The notes: generated by a model from the letters alone, not told the origin. Shown: positions 10,114 through 21,425, counted from the first letter of the stretch. The stretch: DNA of 64,000 bases from Lumbricus terrestris (GCA_949752735.1 OX457036.1:6450577-6514576), one strand, 5' to 3'. Numbers and translations: made by a program.

Positions 10114-10900
10114 CGGCATTATGCACCTCGCAACTTTGAAACAATTCAATTTTGAATCTATATTGCGACATCACGAGTCCATCAAACTCCAATCCATCCG
10201 AAGTCAGGCCCTCCCATGATCCTATACAATAAGCTGAATTGATCTCAAGAATCAAGGGAGAAGATAAGGAATACAGAGATATTCAATAGACTGAATATCC
10301 AACATGATAATTATTGTGAGAGACAGAATATAACGAGACATATCAATCAAATTCTCTCATATCTTATTCAGATCCGATCGACCCACATAAACCAAAAGTA
10401 GACATTTTGTATTGTATCTATACATTTATATAGCGCCTCTCACAGTGAACACCAATCCACTTCAGATGGATCAATGTGCAATATCACTTCAGGTGGACAC
10501 ACGGTCGCCTCAGGTAGAGTTCAAATGCTTTATCAATAGGAAACTTGTCCTGATCCAATTGGCGAATTAAATCCTCAGATACACATCAACGGCGCGTCAT
10601 CTGACCTCCTATGTTTGCTCACATGTGAACTTCATGCACTTTATGAAGCTTGATAACCCTAACTAACCTCCACATATCTAGGATCTATCTGCCAACTCTC
10701 ATCCGATTATTCAGGTAGCAGTTCTGTTAAATCCGGAAAATACAGCTGGCGAACTTCTCCACATGTAGGCTAATCAGCGGAAGGACAAGCACTTTTCACT
10801 GGTGATACGTCACAATCAGCTGCGGTTCTTCCATCCCAATTTCGTCATGTGCTACATTTGCCGTCTACATGTACTTCCTTTTCAAGTGTTAGTTATAATA
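10114..10900 (+). repeat. Block I of U1, second tandem copy
   Basis: CGGCATTATGCACCTCGCAA repeats the text that begins at 9003 and follows the same order (CCATGATCCTATACAATAAG, TAGCGCCTCTCACAGTG, TCAACGGCGCGTCATCT, TGATACGTCACAATCAG). The duplication spans roughly 660-700 bp with element copy 1 at the junction. U2 and U3 have block I once. Confidence 0.75.
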
Positions 10901-12090
10901 ATAATTATTATGTTGCTTTAGCGATAAGAGCAGCAGAAGTAATTGTATGCCCGATGTTTAATTTAATTTACTGGAATCTGCTATCAAAAGTATACATAGC
11001 TGCGTCTCTTTTTACGGTGTTTAAGAACCGGATTTGTAACGGTCGAAATTGGAACTGTCACATTAATTTTTGTGGTATGAAGAAGCTATAATTATGAATT
11101 GTTTCTGAGTCTTTTTAACAAAATATATTTATGTAGACCGACAGTGAACTTGAATATCTTGTCGCGTAAATATTCGAGAAAACCACATTTAAGTGAATGC
11201 AAATGAAAAGAATTCTTCATAATGACTTTAATTATGTTTATCAGAGCAAAACAGTTAATTTTGTGACCAGGTGGTAAAAAATTATAAGCAAAGGCGGATT
11301 TAACTACGTGGCAACCATACACGGAGTCAACCATGAAGGCCCATAACAAAGTTGATTGTGTCAACGCCACTTGGCGAATTAAAGACTGAGTTGATCTTTG
11401 GTAGTGAACCCATGTCCGCTGTGATCTCTACTATTCTTGCGATGGTCTTTCTTATTCTCTATAATTCCTATCCAAAGATCTCTGTAATGCAGCATAAACA
11501 GTACTTAATATTTTATTAACAGATCAATTGGAATACAAACAGTTTAATTCGCCTACTCCGAATTAACCTGACAGGACAGATCGCTGCTGGGCTATCGGAG
11601 TAGTTGATGTCCCTTAAGCAAGCAATGAGTTTCTCTGAGGTTATGCAGTACTAACGCCTTCTTTTTTTAGCATCGGCATGCCATGAATGTTGGTGGCCTG
11701 TCCACTCTTTTTTTAAACTATACAATCATTGCAGTAATCACAGAAGAGTTGGATGGAATTGCAGAAATCTGGAACAGTGCTGACTCTTTGGAGAAACAAT
11801 AAAATTATTATTATAAGCTGACTGGTAATAAAGTTATTTTTATATTTATATTGCTGTATAAAGACGTTGTTCACAAAAAGGCGATCACAATCTATCTATA
11901 TGTCACAGAATTACCGCTCATATACCAAACTTTAAATGCTATTCCCGGTGTCCAAACTAACACTTACGAAATTGTTGTAATCTACGTTTTCTAAGCTATC
12001 GCGACATAAAATTAATTACAGAAATAATAACTTCGACTCTATGGGGAAACACCAATTTTATTATATTACACAAATGGTTCGTTATAATCA
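10901..12090 (+). repeat. Blocks J, K and part of E of U1
   Basis: ACGGTGTTTAAGAACCGG at 11019, ATGCAAATGAAAAGAATTC at about 11196, GGAGTAGTTGATGTCCC at 11599, ATACAATCATTGCAGTAATC at about 11719 and CCCGGTGTCCAAACTAAC at 11944. Each has a counterpart in the same order at 24431-25640 and 57051-59600. No gene is seen. Confidence 0.75.
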
Positions 12091-12335
12091 TCATCATCAT
12101 CAATATCATTGGACTCAATGCCCGTAAGAGTCCGACGCCACTCTCTGTCTGAGTCTGTCTCGCGTCATGCTGCCCAGCTTCAACCGGCCCAGTCAGCAGG
12201 TCTGCTCCATACCATTAACATCTTGGAGCAGTCAGACCGCCTTGTCTAAATGAAGAGAATATTGGGAGAGAGGCATGAAGGACAACTTGGGTCAATGCCC
12301 GTATGTGTCCCACGCTCTCCACCCACTCTCTCCAT
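12091..12335. repeat. Additional repeat family, left part with tandem duplication
   Basis: AATGCCCGTAAGAGTCCGAC and GCCACTCTCTGTCTGAGTCT recur as AATGCCCGTATGTGTCCC and CCACTCTCTCCATC at about 12292. The second copy is interrupted by the hAT element and continues at 14942 (GGTCTGTCCTGACCGGCC). U2 and U3 lack the family here, so it is an insertion of unknown type. Confidence 0.55.
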
Positions 12336-13618
12336 CAGTGGCGGCGCCAGGGGGGGGCTGGAGGGGGCTAAGCCCCCCCTAAATGCGGCTCAGCCCCCCC
12401 CCCAAAGCAAAATGCGGAAAATGTCTATAGCAGCTTATTTCGTAATAAGAAAACTAGACAATGATCAATGGCATCGAAATCTACTTTGAGAATGAAGTTA
12501 GCGACTTCATTTCTTGACCTCAGTCTATGAAAACGGGTGACAAGTTTGCACCCTTACCTTTTGACCATACAACGGGACAGGGTTGTCTAAATTGTCGAAG
12601 AAACAACATGGCTCTTAGACACCTCGTTTCAGATTGAAACCGTCTTATAAGTATTAGACGCATAGAAATATCGAAATTGCCTAGTCCTTCAAAAAATGGT
12701 GCAAAGCTGTATTTTCTCTTGATTTTTCGCATATTTCACAAAATTAATCATCGTCACAAAAGAATGTTCAGGATTTTCTCCCTCCTGCAATCAACTATAT
12801 AATCACAGCGTAGATGCTTGCGCCAGTGGCGTCGTCAGAGGGCTAGGGGTTATAACCTCTAAATGCGGCTCAGCCCCCCAAAGCAAAAAGCAGAAAATAT
12901 CCATTACGGCTTATTTCGTTATAAGAAAGCTAGACAATGGTCAATGGCATCGAAATCAACTATATATACAATATTATATATATATTAAGTTGTATAGGTC
13001 ATTTAATTCGTTGAATAGCAAATGCTACAAATTTAGTGAACCAGTTTTGTTGCATTTAGTAGCTGCCCGTTGTAAACCGTGTCTTCTTTATGGCATGGAA
13101 GCTGTAAGCCCTACCAAAATTAGCTGAACTATTTAGAGTACACTTACAGCTCGGCAGTATGTAAATTTTTTAAAGTCTCTCATAGTAGTGTTGCATCTGT
13201 ACTGCACATCATGCATGAAAATAATATTACAGACTGCTGATTATCCAGAAGATTGCGTTTTATCCAGAAATGCCTTTGACACAACAATGTAGTTGTCAGA
13301 TTTGCATCATGTTTCTCTTACACACCTCAAATGTGCGCGCTTTTGTAATTTTCGGTATAATAATTATTTTATTCTTGTTGTGTATACCACCACTGTCTGG
13401 GAATGTAGGCCTACGTTTGATATAATGGTCAAATAAGAAGTCCTAGTGCTATTAGCATATATATGTAAAACATTTGGTTGCAGTTAATTATAATTATAAT
13501 TATAAAATAATTGTGTGCATATATCTAAGCATGCATAATTTTTTATTAAGGAAACTTTAACTGTTTTCTGTCAATAGTAATATGGAGGCAGATAATTATA
13601 ATAGTGTTCTGTGAATGC

Positions 13619-14450
13619 TGTTGGACACCTTTATTGTGTTTTATTTTTATTTGCGATTATTTAAATTGAATGTTCAGGGTAACGGCCTCTGTTGTCATAG
13701 ACCCTGGTCAAATCGGATCCATCCATTATTGTGAAGCCTTTTTTATTGTAAAATTTCTGAGTATTAATACTGTGTTGGACACCTTTATTGTTATAACGTG
13801 GAACTCGAGTCCGTGTCCATGGCCGACTTTTTATACGTTAAAACTGAATTGCACACCATTTTATTTAAAAATATCTGAATATTAATGCTGTGTTAGACAC
13901 CTTTATTGTGATAACATGGAACTCGAGTCCGAGTCCATGGTCGACTTTTTATACGATAATACTGAATTGCACACCATTTTATTGTGATATTTCTGAATAT
14001 TAATACTGTGTTGGACACCTTTTATTGTGAAAACTTGGATCTCGAGTCTGTGTCCATGGTTGACTTTTTATACGATAGTACTGGATTGCACACCATTGTA
14101 TTGTGGATTGTCTGAATATTAATGCTGTGTTGGACACCTTTTATTGTGACACATTGGATCTCGAGTCTGTGTCCATGGTTGACTTTTTATACAATAATAC
14201 TGAATTGCACACCATTTTATTGTAAAATTTCTGAATATCAATACTGTGTTGGACACCTTTTATTGTGACAACTTGGATCCCGAGACTGTGTCCATGGTTG
14301 ACTTTTTATACGATAATACTGAATTGCACACCATTGTTTTGTAGAGTTTCCGAATATTAATGCGGTGTTGGACACCTCTTATTGTGATAACTTGGAACTC
14401 TAGCCAACGTGGTTTTTGAGTGCTTGCATATCGGTATATCAAAGACAATA
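13619..14450. repeat. 118-bp minisatellite inside the hAT element
   Basis: TGTTGGACACCTTTATTGTG recurs at about 13774, 13891, 14009, 14128, 14248 and 14366, a period of 117-120 bp. Each unit also has TCGAGTCYGTGTCCATGG, GACTTTTTATACGATA and GAATTGCACACCATT. A further GGTTGGACACCTTTG occurs at 14640. Short frames crossing it are not genes. Confidence 0.9.
13675..13729 (-). repeat. CCAGGG cassette, copy 3 (partial)
   Basis: TTCAGGGTAACGGCCTCTGT through GGTCAAATCGGATCCATCC. The outer side with GCCGAGCAAATTTCTG is missing. It lies just before the regular part of the minisatellite, within the hAT element. Confidence 0.8.
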
Positions 14451-14941
14451 GGGACTTTACATTACCTCACTGTCTGCACCACATAACTACTCGGGCTGCT
14501 ATGTGCACACGCACTGTATATAATGCATTGCCTTTCGGCTCAGATGACTGAAATTCGGGGTATGGTACTGACAGCGCTGGCATGGCATAGACTTGACGCG
14601 GACGCGTTTTGAGGACCTCCCGTTCTCTTTTGCTACCTTGGTTGGACACCTTTGTTTATGATAATTCGGAACTTAATATAGGTTTGCGGCCGGATACACT
14701 AAAAGTCAAAAACCTCAACAATTGCTGACTTCGTTTAAACAACCCACTCAATCTCCCACTACATCTTGCAATGGAATATTTATGTGGAGCGCGCTTGTGC
14801 CAGTGCACAATTTCTTGTAAAACCCTTCGCACGATTGCAGTATGACCGCCCTGGGAAGAAAATGTTCTAGTTGCGTCTCTGGGAGGGAGGAAGGCTTGGG
14901 GCTTCAGCCCCCCCAAACCTGAAATCCTGGCGCCGCCACTG

Positions 14942-15190
14942 CTCTCCATCGGTCTGTCCTGACCGGCCTGTGCATGTCTGCTCCACATCATGACACCTTG
15001 AAGCATCTGGGTCGCTCTGTCACTTGTGTCGTGGTTTTTGCGGAATTCAATCGTCTTGGTCTTTTACTGCCAGCGTATCGCCACCCATCTGGCAAACCTT
15101 CCTCACTTTGTCCGGGCTTAGGACCGGCACAGGGAAGTTGGTGCATGGTTCCCTGTGGCGGATGATGGATGCAGTTTAACGTCGTGCCCA
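14942..15190. repeat. Additional repeat family, right part
   Basis: Continuation of the sequence split at 12335. CCTGTGCATGTCTGCTCCAC and CTTGAAGCATCTGGGTCGC parallel GCAGGTCTGCTCCATACC and CATCTTGGAGCAGTCAGACC at about 12200. The minus-strand frame 14988-15197 (69 residues) is open, but I cannot tie it to a known LINE or gene. Confidence 0.45.
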
Positions 15191-15475
15191 GGACCAATAA
15201 TTGGTTATAATAATTAAGGTTAGGCCTAAATAGCTGTCTAGCGACGTTGTTTCACAACAAAGACGATAATTAATGAGTCAGTCTTTATGTGCCATAGAAT
15301 TAACGCTGCGTTACGTAAAAACTCTTATATAGAACTTTTAAAATAATATTTACGGTGTGTAAGCCAAAACGAACGAAATTGTTATAATCTACGTTTTCCA
15401 ATCTATAGCCTCCTAAAATTAAAAACAGAAATAATAACGTTGAGAGCAAAATAGAAAAAAAATCAATTTTGACCG
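15191..15475 (+). repeat. Block E module of U1
   Basis: TAGCTGTCTAGCGACGTTGT with a small GTTGTTTCACAAC hairpin, then CGCTGCGTTACGTAAAAACT, TTATATAGAACTTTTAAAAT, ACGGTGTGTAAGCC and TATAATCTACGTTTTCC. About thirteen versions exist in the window. The TATATAG stretch lies about 30 bp before GGTGT in this and several other copies. Confidence 0.75.
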
Positions 15476-15730
15476 TTTGGAGTGAGCCTCTACCCGAAAG
15501 TTTACACTATAGGGTATGTCGCAAAAGAAAGAGCCTCTAATTATATGTACATAAATCAAGGGTTAAAGACTCAGTGTATGAAAAATAGTCTATGGTCAGT
15601 GTAGCACGGGGCTACGGACCCTCTAAAAGTCGTCGGTCTCTGGACATAACCCCGCCTTTCACTTGGCGGGCCTGCATAATTATACTGTAGGCCTAACTCC
15701 AATTATACGACACGACTGTGTGCAGTAACT
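15476..15730 (+). repeat. Block L of U1
   Basis: GAGCCTCTACCCGAAAGTTT, GTCGCAAAAGAAAGAGCC, AATCAAGGGTTAAAGACTCA and CTCTAAAAGTCGTCGG follow the same order as 60283-60480. In U2 this block is cut at 26198 by a LINE. No gene is seen. Confidence 0.7.
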
Positions 15731-16401
15731 AGAGAAGCCATCCGATACGACGCAGCCATTGTGCATAAGCAAATGCCTTGTGTTTACATTTTTTTGTATC
15801 GTTTGAAAAACTGCAGCATGAATGCTATCTTGATCACAATTATTATTACGACCCATGCATGACTATGCATGAAGAACGTCGAGGAAGACGGATCGTCTAC
15901 ACTACAGTAATTATTGTTAATTGAACAGATATCCATTTATACTGCATAGTCAGAGATGAAATAATCCAACGCTCTGCTTAGACACCTTTTAACTGTATAA
16001 CAAGGTGGCAATATATACTCTTTTGAAGGCATTTTATCAACTCAATCCTTATTGATGCTAAAGTGTGCCGATAGGTGGACCTCAAGGGTCTTGGCTGCTG
16101 CCAAAATGTGGCTAGTTAATAGAAATCGAATTCAAATCCAACTGAATTCCTTGTAAATCCACGGTGTTTTCTTGCAACAGCATCATTACACGACACTCAT
16201 TCACAGGGCCAGAGAATCGAACAGAGTCGAGGTCACACGATCACAATAATTATGATCATAGTCGCTTTCATTCAGACATTCATTTAATCATTAGAAAAAT
16301 TGATATAGCGCCATTTACAGAGCGCCTCCTCAAGATACCAGTCAGAAAGACTGTTAATAGAACAGTTGTGCTGTTATAGACTGTTGAATTGAAAAACGCA
16401 G
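15731..16401 (+). repeat. Block M of U1, first part
   Basis: GTGCATAAGCAAATGCCTTG, TGCTTAGACACCTTTTAACT, GCACGACACTCATTCAC-like text and AGACTGTTAATAGAACAGTT match 61961-62970 in order. The AG at 16400-16401 is duplicated across the following element. Confidence 0.75.
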
Positions 16402-16852
16402 GTGTCACGAAATAGAGTATCCCCGTATTAATTGTATCCCCCAAATTATAAAATGTCGAAAAAACCGCTTCCGCATGTATTTTTTTGGGCAAATTAATTT
16501 TCATCTGCTTTATGTTGAACAATGACACTAACAAGTATGTTTATTCTTACTATATAATTTCTTTTGCTCTGTTTTTAGAGCACTTAAAACTTTTAAAACA
16601 CTTAAAAACACTCAGGGTCACTAAATAAATTCGGGTTGCCTTTATCTGAGCATTGCTTAGGACACTTACAACAATTAGAGTCACTTTAAATTTTGATTAC
16701 AGTATACATTTTTTTATTATGCTCATTTTTCAAAAAAGGGGATAGAATCGTTTATCCCCCCGGATAGTATAGACTGGTTAATTCCATCCGGGGGGATAGA
16801 TTAATTCATCCCCCCGGATAGCTTTCAGGGGGGATACTCCGTTTCGTGTCAC
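16402..16852 (+). mobile_element. GTGTCACGAAA element, copy 2 (451 bp)
   Basis: The U3 paralog at 62960-62990 is the empty site (AACGCAGGCTGCACTAG). Here AACGCAG and AGGCTGTACTTA flank the element, implying a 2-bp AG duplication. Ends are GTGTCACGAAATAGAG and CGTTTCGTGTCAC. Subterminal GGGGGATAGATTAATTCATC and TCCCCCCGGATAG words form further inverted repeats. No frame inside. Confidence 0.85.
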
Positions 16853-16854
16853 AG

Positions 16855-16980
16855 GCTGTACTTATAAACCTTTTTTACTTTTATTCCGTTGATATAAAAT
16901 AAAAGAACGGCGCACGGAATCAATTAAAGTTAGTGAACTATTATACGTTGTACGTGTTGCGTTAGGCGACCACCACCATG
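16855..16980 (+). repeat. Block M of U1, end
   Basis: GCTGTACTTATAAACCTTTT, AAAAGAACGGCGCACGGAAT and GTTGCGTTAGGCGACCACCA match 62977-63142. The match stops at 16980, where a Helitron-like start follows. Confidence 0.7.
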
Positions 16981-17396
16981 TCTATATAAATAAAGAGAAG
17001 ATTCTGTGTGTCCGTCTGTTTGTTCGGAATGCATTTCCACAGTTTTTGAGCATTTCACTGCAAACCTTCACTACTGTGTCCGTCTCGGCATGGAACACGC
17101 AGTGGAGGGGTTCACGAATCTATGCCACCATGGAGGCCAGGGTTCCCCAACCCTCATTTTCCCTGTTGGCCTTTGACTTCACAGGCTCATCGCAGCACTT
17201 TTCTTTCGGGTCCCATACGCATCAAAGCCGTGGTCTACACCTTTTCAGAGATGTTTAAGGCCAGCGCTTTTGCCAGTCCGGATTTCACGGGTCGCGTACC
17301 GGTGGAGGTCGGAATGTTATTATATAGGGGCGGGAGTGGAGGAGTGGTGGGAGTGGGGTGTGGTGGGTGGGCGGTGGAGGGTGGGTGGGGGAGGTG
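16981..17396 (+). mobile_element. Helitron-like 5' segment with G-rich tract
   Basis: TCTATATAAATAAAGAGAAG resembles the start of the proven Helitron at 7866. It is followed by GTGTGTCCGTCTGTTTGTTC and about 250 bp of less AT-rich sequence with open frames (17046-17258, 17122-17406) that I cannot assign. From 17330 to 17395 it is a GGGTGGTGGG-type tract. No CTAG end was found before the palindrome, so only the 5' end is proposed. Confidence 0.4.
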
Positions 17397-18170
17397 GCCG
17401 ATATAGTGCTGCCAAGCTGCCGCCAAGCTGCCAAGCTGCTGCCAAGCTGCTAAGCTGCCGCCAAGCTGCTGCCAAGCTGCCGCCAAGCTGCCCAGCTGCT
17501 ACCAAGATACCAAGCTGACAAGCTGCTGCCAAGCTGCCGCCATGCTGCCAAGCTGCCGCCATGCTGCTGCCAAAACTGCCAAGCTGCCCCTAAGCTGACA
17601 AGCTGCCGCCAAGCTGCCAAGCTGCCCCTAAGCTGCAAAGCTGCCGCCAAGCTGCCGTCAAGCTGCCAAGCTGCCGCCAAGCTGCTGCCAAGCTGCTGCC
17701 AAGCTGCTGCCAAGCTGCCGCCAAGCTGCCAAGCTGCCAAGCTGCCGTCCAGCTGTCAAGCTGCCGCCTAGCGGCCAATCTGCCGCCAAGCTGCCCAGCT
17801 TGGCAGCTTGGCGACAGCTTGTCAGCTTGGCAGCAGCTTGACAGCTTGGAAGCAGCTTGGCAGCTTGGTGGCAGCTTGGGGGCAGCTTGGCAGCCTGGCA
17901 GCTTGGTGGCAGCTTGGCGGCAGCTTGACAGCTTGGCAGCTTGGCAGCAGCTTGGTGGCAGCTTGACGGTAGTTTGGCAGCTTGGGGGCAGCTTGGCAGC
18001 TTGGCAGCAGCTTGGCATCTTGGCGTCAGCTTGGCATCTTGGCGGCATCTTGGCAGCTTGGCTGCAGCTTGGCAGCTTGGCGGCAGCTTGGCGGCAGCTT
18101 CGCGGCAGCTTGGCGGCAGCTTGGCAGCTTGGCGGCAGCTTGGCAGCAGCTTGGCAGCACTGTATCGGCT
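17397..18170. repeat. 774-bp palindrome of AAGCTGCC minisatellite units
   Basis: The left arm (17397-17793) is built of AAGCTGCC and AAGCTGCCGCC/CTGCC units; the right arm (17796-18170) is the same text inverted, TTGGCAGC. Arms meet at CCAAGCTGCCCAGCTTGG (17786-17803). Outer ends are also inverted: GCCGATATAGTGCTGCC and GGCAGCACTGTATCGGC. The many Ala/Gln/Leu-rich or Cys/Lys/Pro-rich frames across it are products of the repeat. Confidence 0.95.
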
Positions 18171-18534
18171 GGGTAATTTGGTATGTTATATGATGTTCTC
18201 AGTCAATTGATTGCATAAAATAAGTGCGAAATGTGAAAATAACTGATACGCAGACATGCAGGTGGACAGCAAGACAGAAGGTATGAGAAACAGACAGGCT
18301 TGCATGTATACTGTAACAGACGTAAATAAACAAAAACGCGCTGTTATTTTAGACACCTGCAAAATGTATACTGTGGAAAATAGAAATTCTCAATGACTCA
18401 TAAGAAACTCAATAACAGAATAATTTGGGGCTGTTCCGGTGCTTGTGGCCATTTACTGATAATTCCTGCTTCAAACCATATTATGCTAATGATCTTTAGT
18501 GCTAAATAGATTCCATTACAAAGAACAACACCTC
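18171..18534 (+). repeat. Block N (upstream of block A) of U2
   Basis: From CAGACATGCAGGTGGACAGC through TTATTTTAGACACCTGCAAA to CCATTTACTGATAATTCCTG. The same order is at 46290-46540, ahead of the next block A. It includes the AGGTGTCTAA word on the minus strand. 18171-18230 has no counterpart I could see. Confidence 0.65.
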
Positions 18535-18945
<411 letters not shown>

Positions 18946-19395
18946 CTTTAGGCGCAACATAAATCGAGGATGATATTGAGATCCGCCGCCAGGTGAAGGA
19001 ATTATTGAAAAGCAGCGGTGGTTGAATTAAGGAGTATTTTCCAGGATGATTGCAGCCCCCTTTCAAAATGTCGGTTGTCCTGCGGAGGGTGATAGGTTGA
19101 TGGCCAATAGAAACGACAACCGTCTGTATAGATATCATGCTGCTCCTTCAGTTAAATAGCGCTCGTTGATAAGCTGGTGCCCTGCGCTTGTCAGTCATCA
19201 TCATCATCATAAACCATGGTTCAGTGTCAATAAGTGTCCGATGCCGTTTTAACCAAGATTCTTCTCCTCTGCGTCTTCATCATGGTGTGTGTCGGTTCTC
19301 ATGACTGTGGCGATCGGTTCCAGCTATTATTATTGGCCTACGTTCTCTTTCATTGTTAACCGGATATCCATCATTCGCATTAGTATAAAGTGATT
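18946..19395 (+). repeat. Block A of U2
   Basis: TAGGCGCAACATAAATCGAG, then GCCGCCAGGTGAAGG, CTGGTGCCCTGCG, four CAT triplets and CGATGCCGTTTTAACCAAGA. This copy lacks both the long CAT array and the Helitron of U1 and the 381-bp insert of U0, so it serves as the empty reference. Confidence 0.8.
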
Positions 19396-19805
19396 AAGAA
19401 GCTGTGAATAAAATTGGTGCGCTGTTTCTCTATTTATAATATCGTCTAATATCAAATTAAAGGTGTTTAAGTTGATAGTAAAATAATTATTCGTGGTGTC
19501 CGCCGCTTAACGACTTTCCTTGGCTATAATAATTATTATAGGAAAAGTCAATGCACATCATTTATTATTACTGCATCTCAATTGAATATTGGATTACTAC
19601 AGAATATGAACCCAATTGTTTTTCAATTCTTACCCTTCACCTTTGCATCTATATGCAAATCGTTCGTACCGTTTTTCATCAAGGTCATGCATCTTTTATT
19701 TTCTTAGTCGGTTGAATTTCCTGAAGGTTTATCAGATGGCTGATAGGTTTTGATGCGCAATATCTCGATACTTTACAAATGAACGATATCTAAAACAATA
19801 TCAAG
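19396..19805 (+). repeat. Block B of U2
   Basis: TAAAGGTGTTTAAGTTGATA at about 19460 and a hairpin at 19511-19550 (GACTTTCC and GGAAAAGTC arms), then ATTACTGCATCTCAATTGAA. A CTTACCCTTCACCTTTGC segment shows a small insertion relative to U1. Confidence 0.75.
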
Positions 19806-20428
<623 letters not shown>

Positions 20429-20800
20429 ATATTGAACGCAGCAATTTTCGCCAAACGCGTTTCTCAAGACCTGTTCGATTAGAATTGGAGGAAATTTCAT
20501 TTCGACACTATTCATATTCTGAAGAGCGACTCTAAAAGATCCATGCAACTCCGACAGTCTTAGGAATTCAACGGCCTTTTCCATCGACTGGATATAATGT
20601 ATGTGCGTCAATTTACGTTACGATGTAGAGCAGACCATGAAGGTAACAGTATATGACAATCATGGGTATAATATGCAGAGCAAGTGGCTTCTTCCGTTTC
20701 ATAACCTCTGCATGCAATGGACAGGTGGTCAGTCCTCTCCCTCTCCGTCTAATCTTCTCACAGACAGTCTACAATTAACATAAATTTTCATAAACAAAGA
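20429..20800 (+). repeat. Block D of U2
   Basis: GCAATTTTCGCCAAACGCG, CTGAAGAGCGACTCTAAAAG, GCAACTCCGACAGTCTTAGG and CAGTCCTCTCCCTCTCCGTC in the same order as the other units. No gene. Confidence 0.75.
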
Positions 20801-20856
20801 CATTATTTAAAAACGTTCTGTGAAGATGATGACTACAATCCTTGCGTACTATTTCC

Positions 20857-20950
20857 GTTGGATGGATGGATCCGATTTGACCAGGGTCTATGACAACAGA
20901 GGCCGTTACCCTGGACAGAAATTTGCTCGGCGTATTACAGCACGTTAGAG
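20857..20950 (+). repeat. CCAGGG cassette, copy 4
   Basis: GGATGGATGGATCCGATTTG, then CCAGGGTCTATGACAACAG and CGTTACCCTGGACAGAAATT. Both hairpin arms are intact, and the frame encodes MDGSDLTRVYDNRGRYPGQK. Ends CGTATTACAGCACGTTAGAG, where the other copies have ACTTAAGAG. Confidence 0.85.
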
Positions 20951-20989
20951 CAAGGTACTGGACCAGTTGGGATACTTACACAAGACCTA

Positions 20990-21180
20990 AATGTAACTTT
21001 TAAAACCCTATTTCAGGTGTCTAGAAAGAGAGTTAGTTTTTAATCGACGTTTTACGCCCACTTGCGACTAAATATTACATAAAATTATAATAACGTTGAG
21101 AACAAATAAAGAAGAGTAAAGAAAGTTTATTCACTGTTTAAGACTTGATTTAACAAATCTTAAAGTGTCGCTCGTTATAT
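20990..21180 (+). repeat. Block E of U2
   Basis: CCTATTTCAGGTGTCTAGAA, CGACGTTTTACGCCCACTTG, AACGTTGAGAACAAATAAAG and TTTATTCACTGTTTAAGACT. Counterparts are at 48190-48340 and 53260-53390. Confidence 0.75.
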
Positions 21181-21425
21181 TGGGACGCGGTGGTGTAGTG
21201 GTGGCGTCGGTACCTTGAAACAGGAGGGTTGCAGGTTCGAATCCGCATCAAGCAGTCGCGTATACGAACCCTTTAGCAAGTCCTTCACTCGCAATTACTA
21301 GGGCGCTTCGACGTGAAACTCCGATGCAATGTTCATGATGTAGTCGGGAGTGCCTCTGAGTAGATGGCATTAAGGGGCACTGTAGAAGTGGAAAAAAATA
21401 ATTAGTAAAATATTTGGCGTCACGA
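21181..21425 (+). mobile_element. tRNA-derived SINE
   Basis: A-box-like TGGTGTAGTGG at 21191-21201 and B-box GGTTCGAATCC at 21234-21244, with normal internal-promoter spacing. The body contains TTCACTCGCAATTACTAGGG, GATGTAGTCGGGAGTGCCTC and AGGGGCACTGTAGAAGTGG, ending in an A-rich tail. The body recurs at 53400-53640 without the A box. The head is tRNA-like but not a functional tRNA. Confidence 0.75.

Larger units (their letters stand above)
12336..14941. mobile_element. hAT-type element, 2606 bp
   Basis: Ends CAGTGGCGGCGCCAGG and CCTGGCGCCGCCACTG are exact inverses, flanked by a perfect 8-bp duplication CTCTCCAT (12328-12335 and 14942-14949). This is the hAT signature. No transposase frame is visible. 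An internal segment (AAATGCGGCTCAGCCCCCC onward) is duplicated at about 12380 and 12860, the second preceded by another CAGTGGCGTCG end-like sequence. The interior also carries a 118-bp minisatellite and a CCAGGG cassette. Confidence 0.9.

Noticed and set aside
14988..15197. 69-residue minus-strand frame as a LINE ORF end
   Set aside because: No diagnostic reverse transcriptase or LINE C-terminal motif could be matched; kept as unclassified repeat.
17235..18210. Overlapping Ala/Gln/Trp/Leu-rich and Cys/Lys/Pro-rich frames
   Set aside because: Produced by the AAGCTGCC minisatellite palindrome on both strands; no non-repeat domain.
21181..21260. Functional tRNA gene
   Set aside because: A and B boxes are present but no cloverleaf with a proper acceptor stem could be drawn, and SINE body sequence follows.
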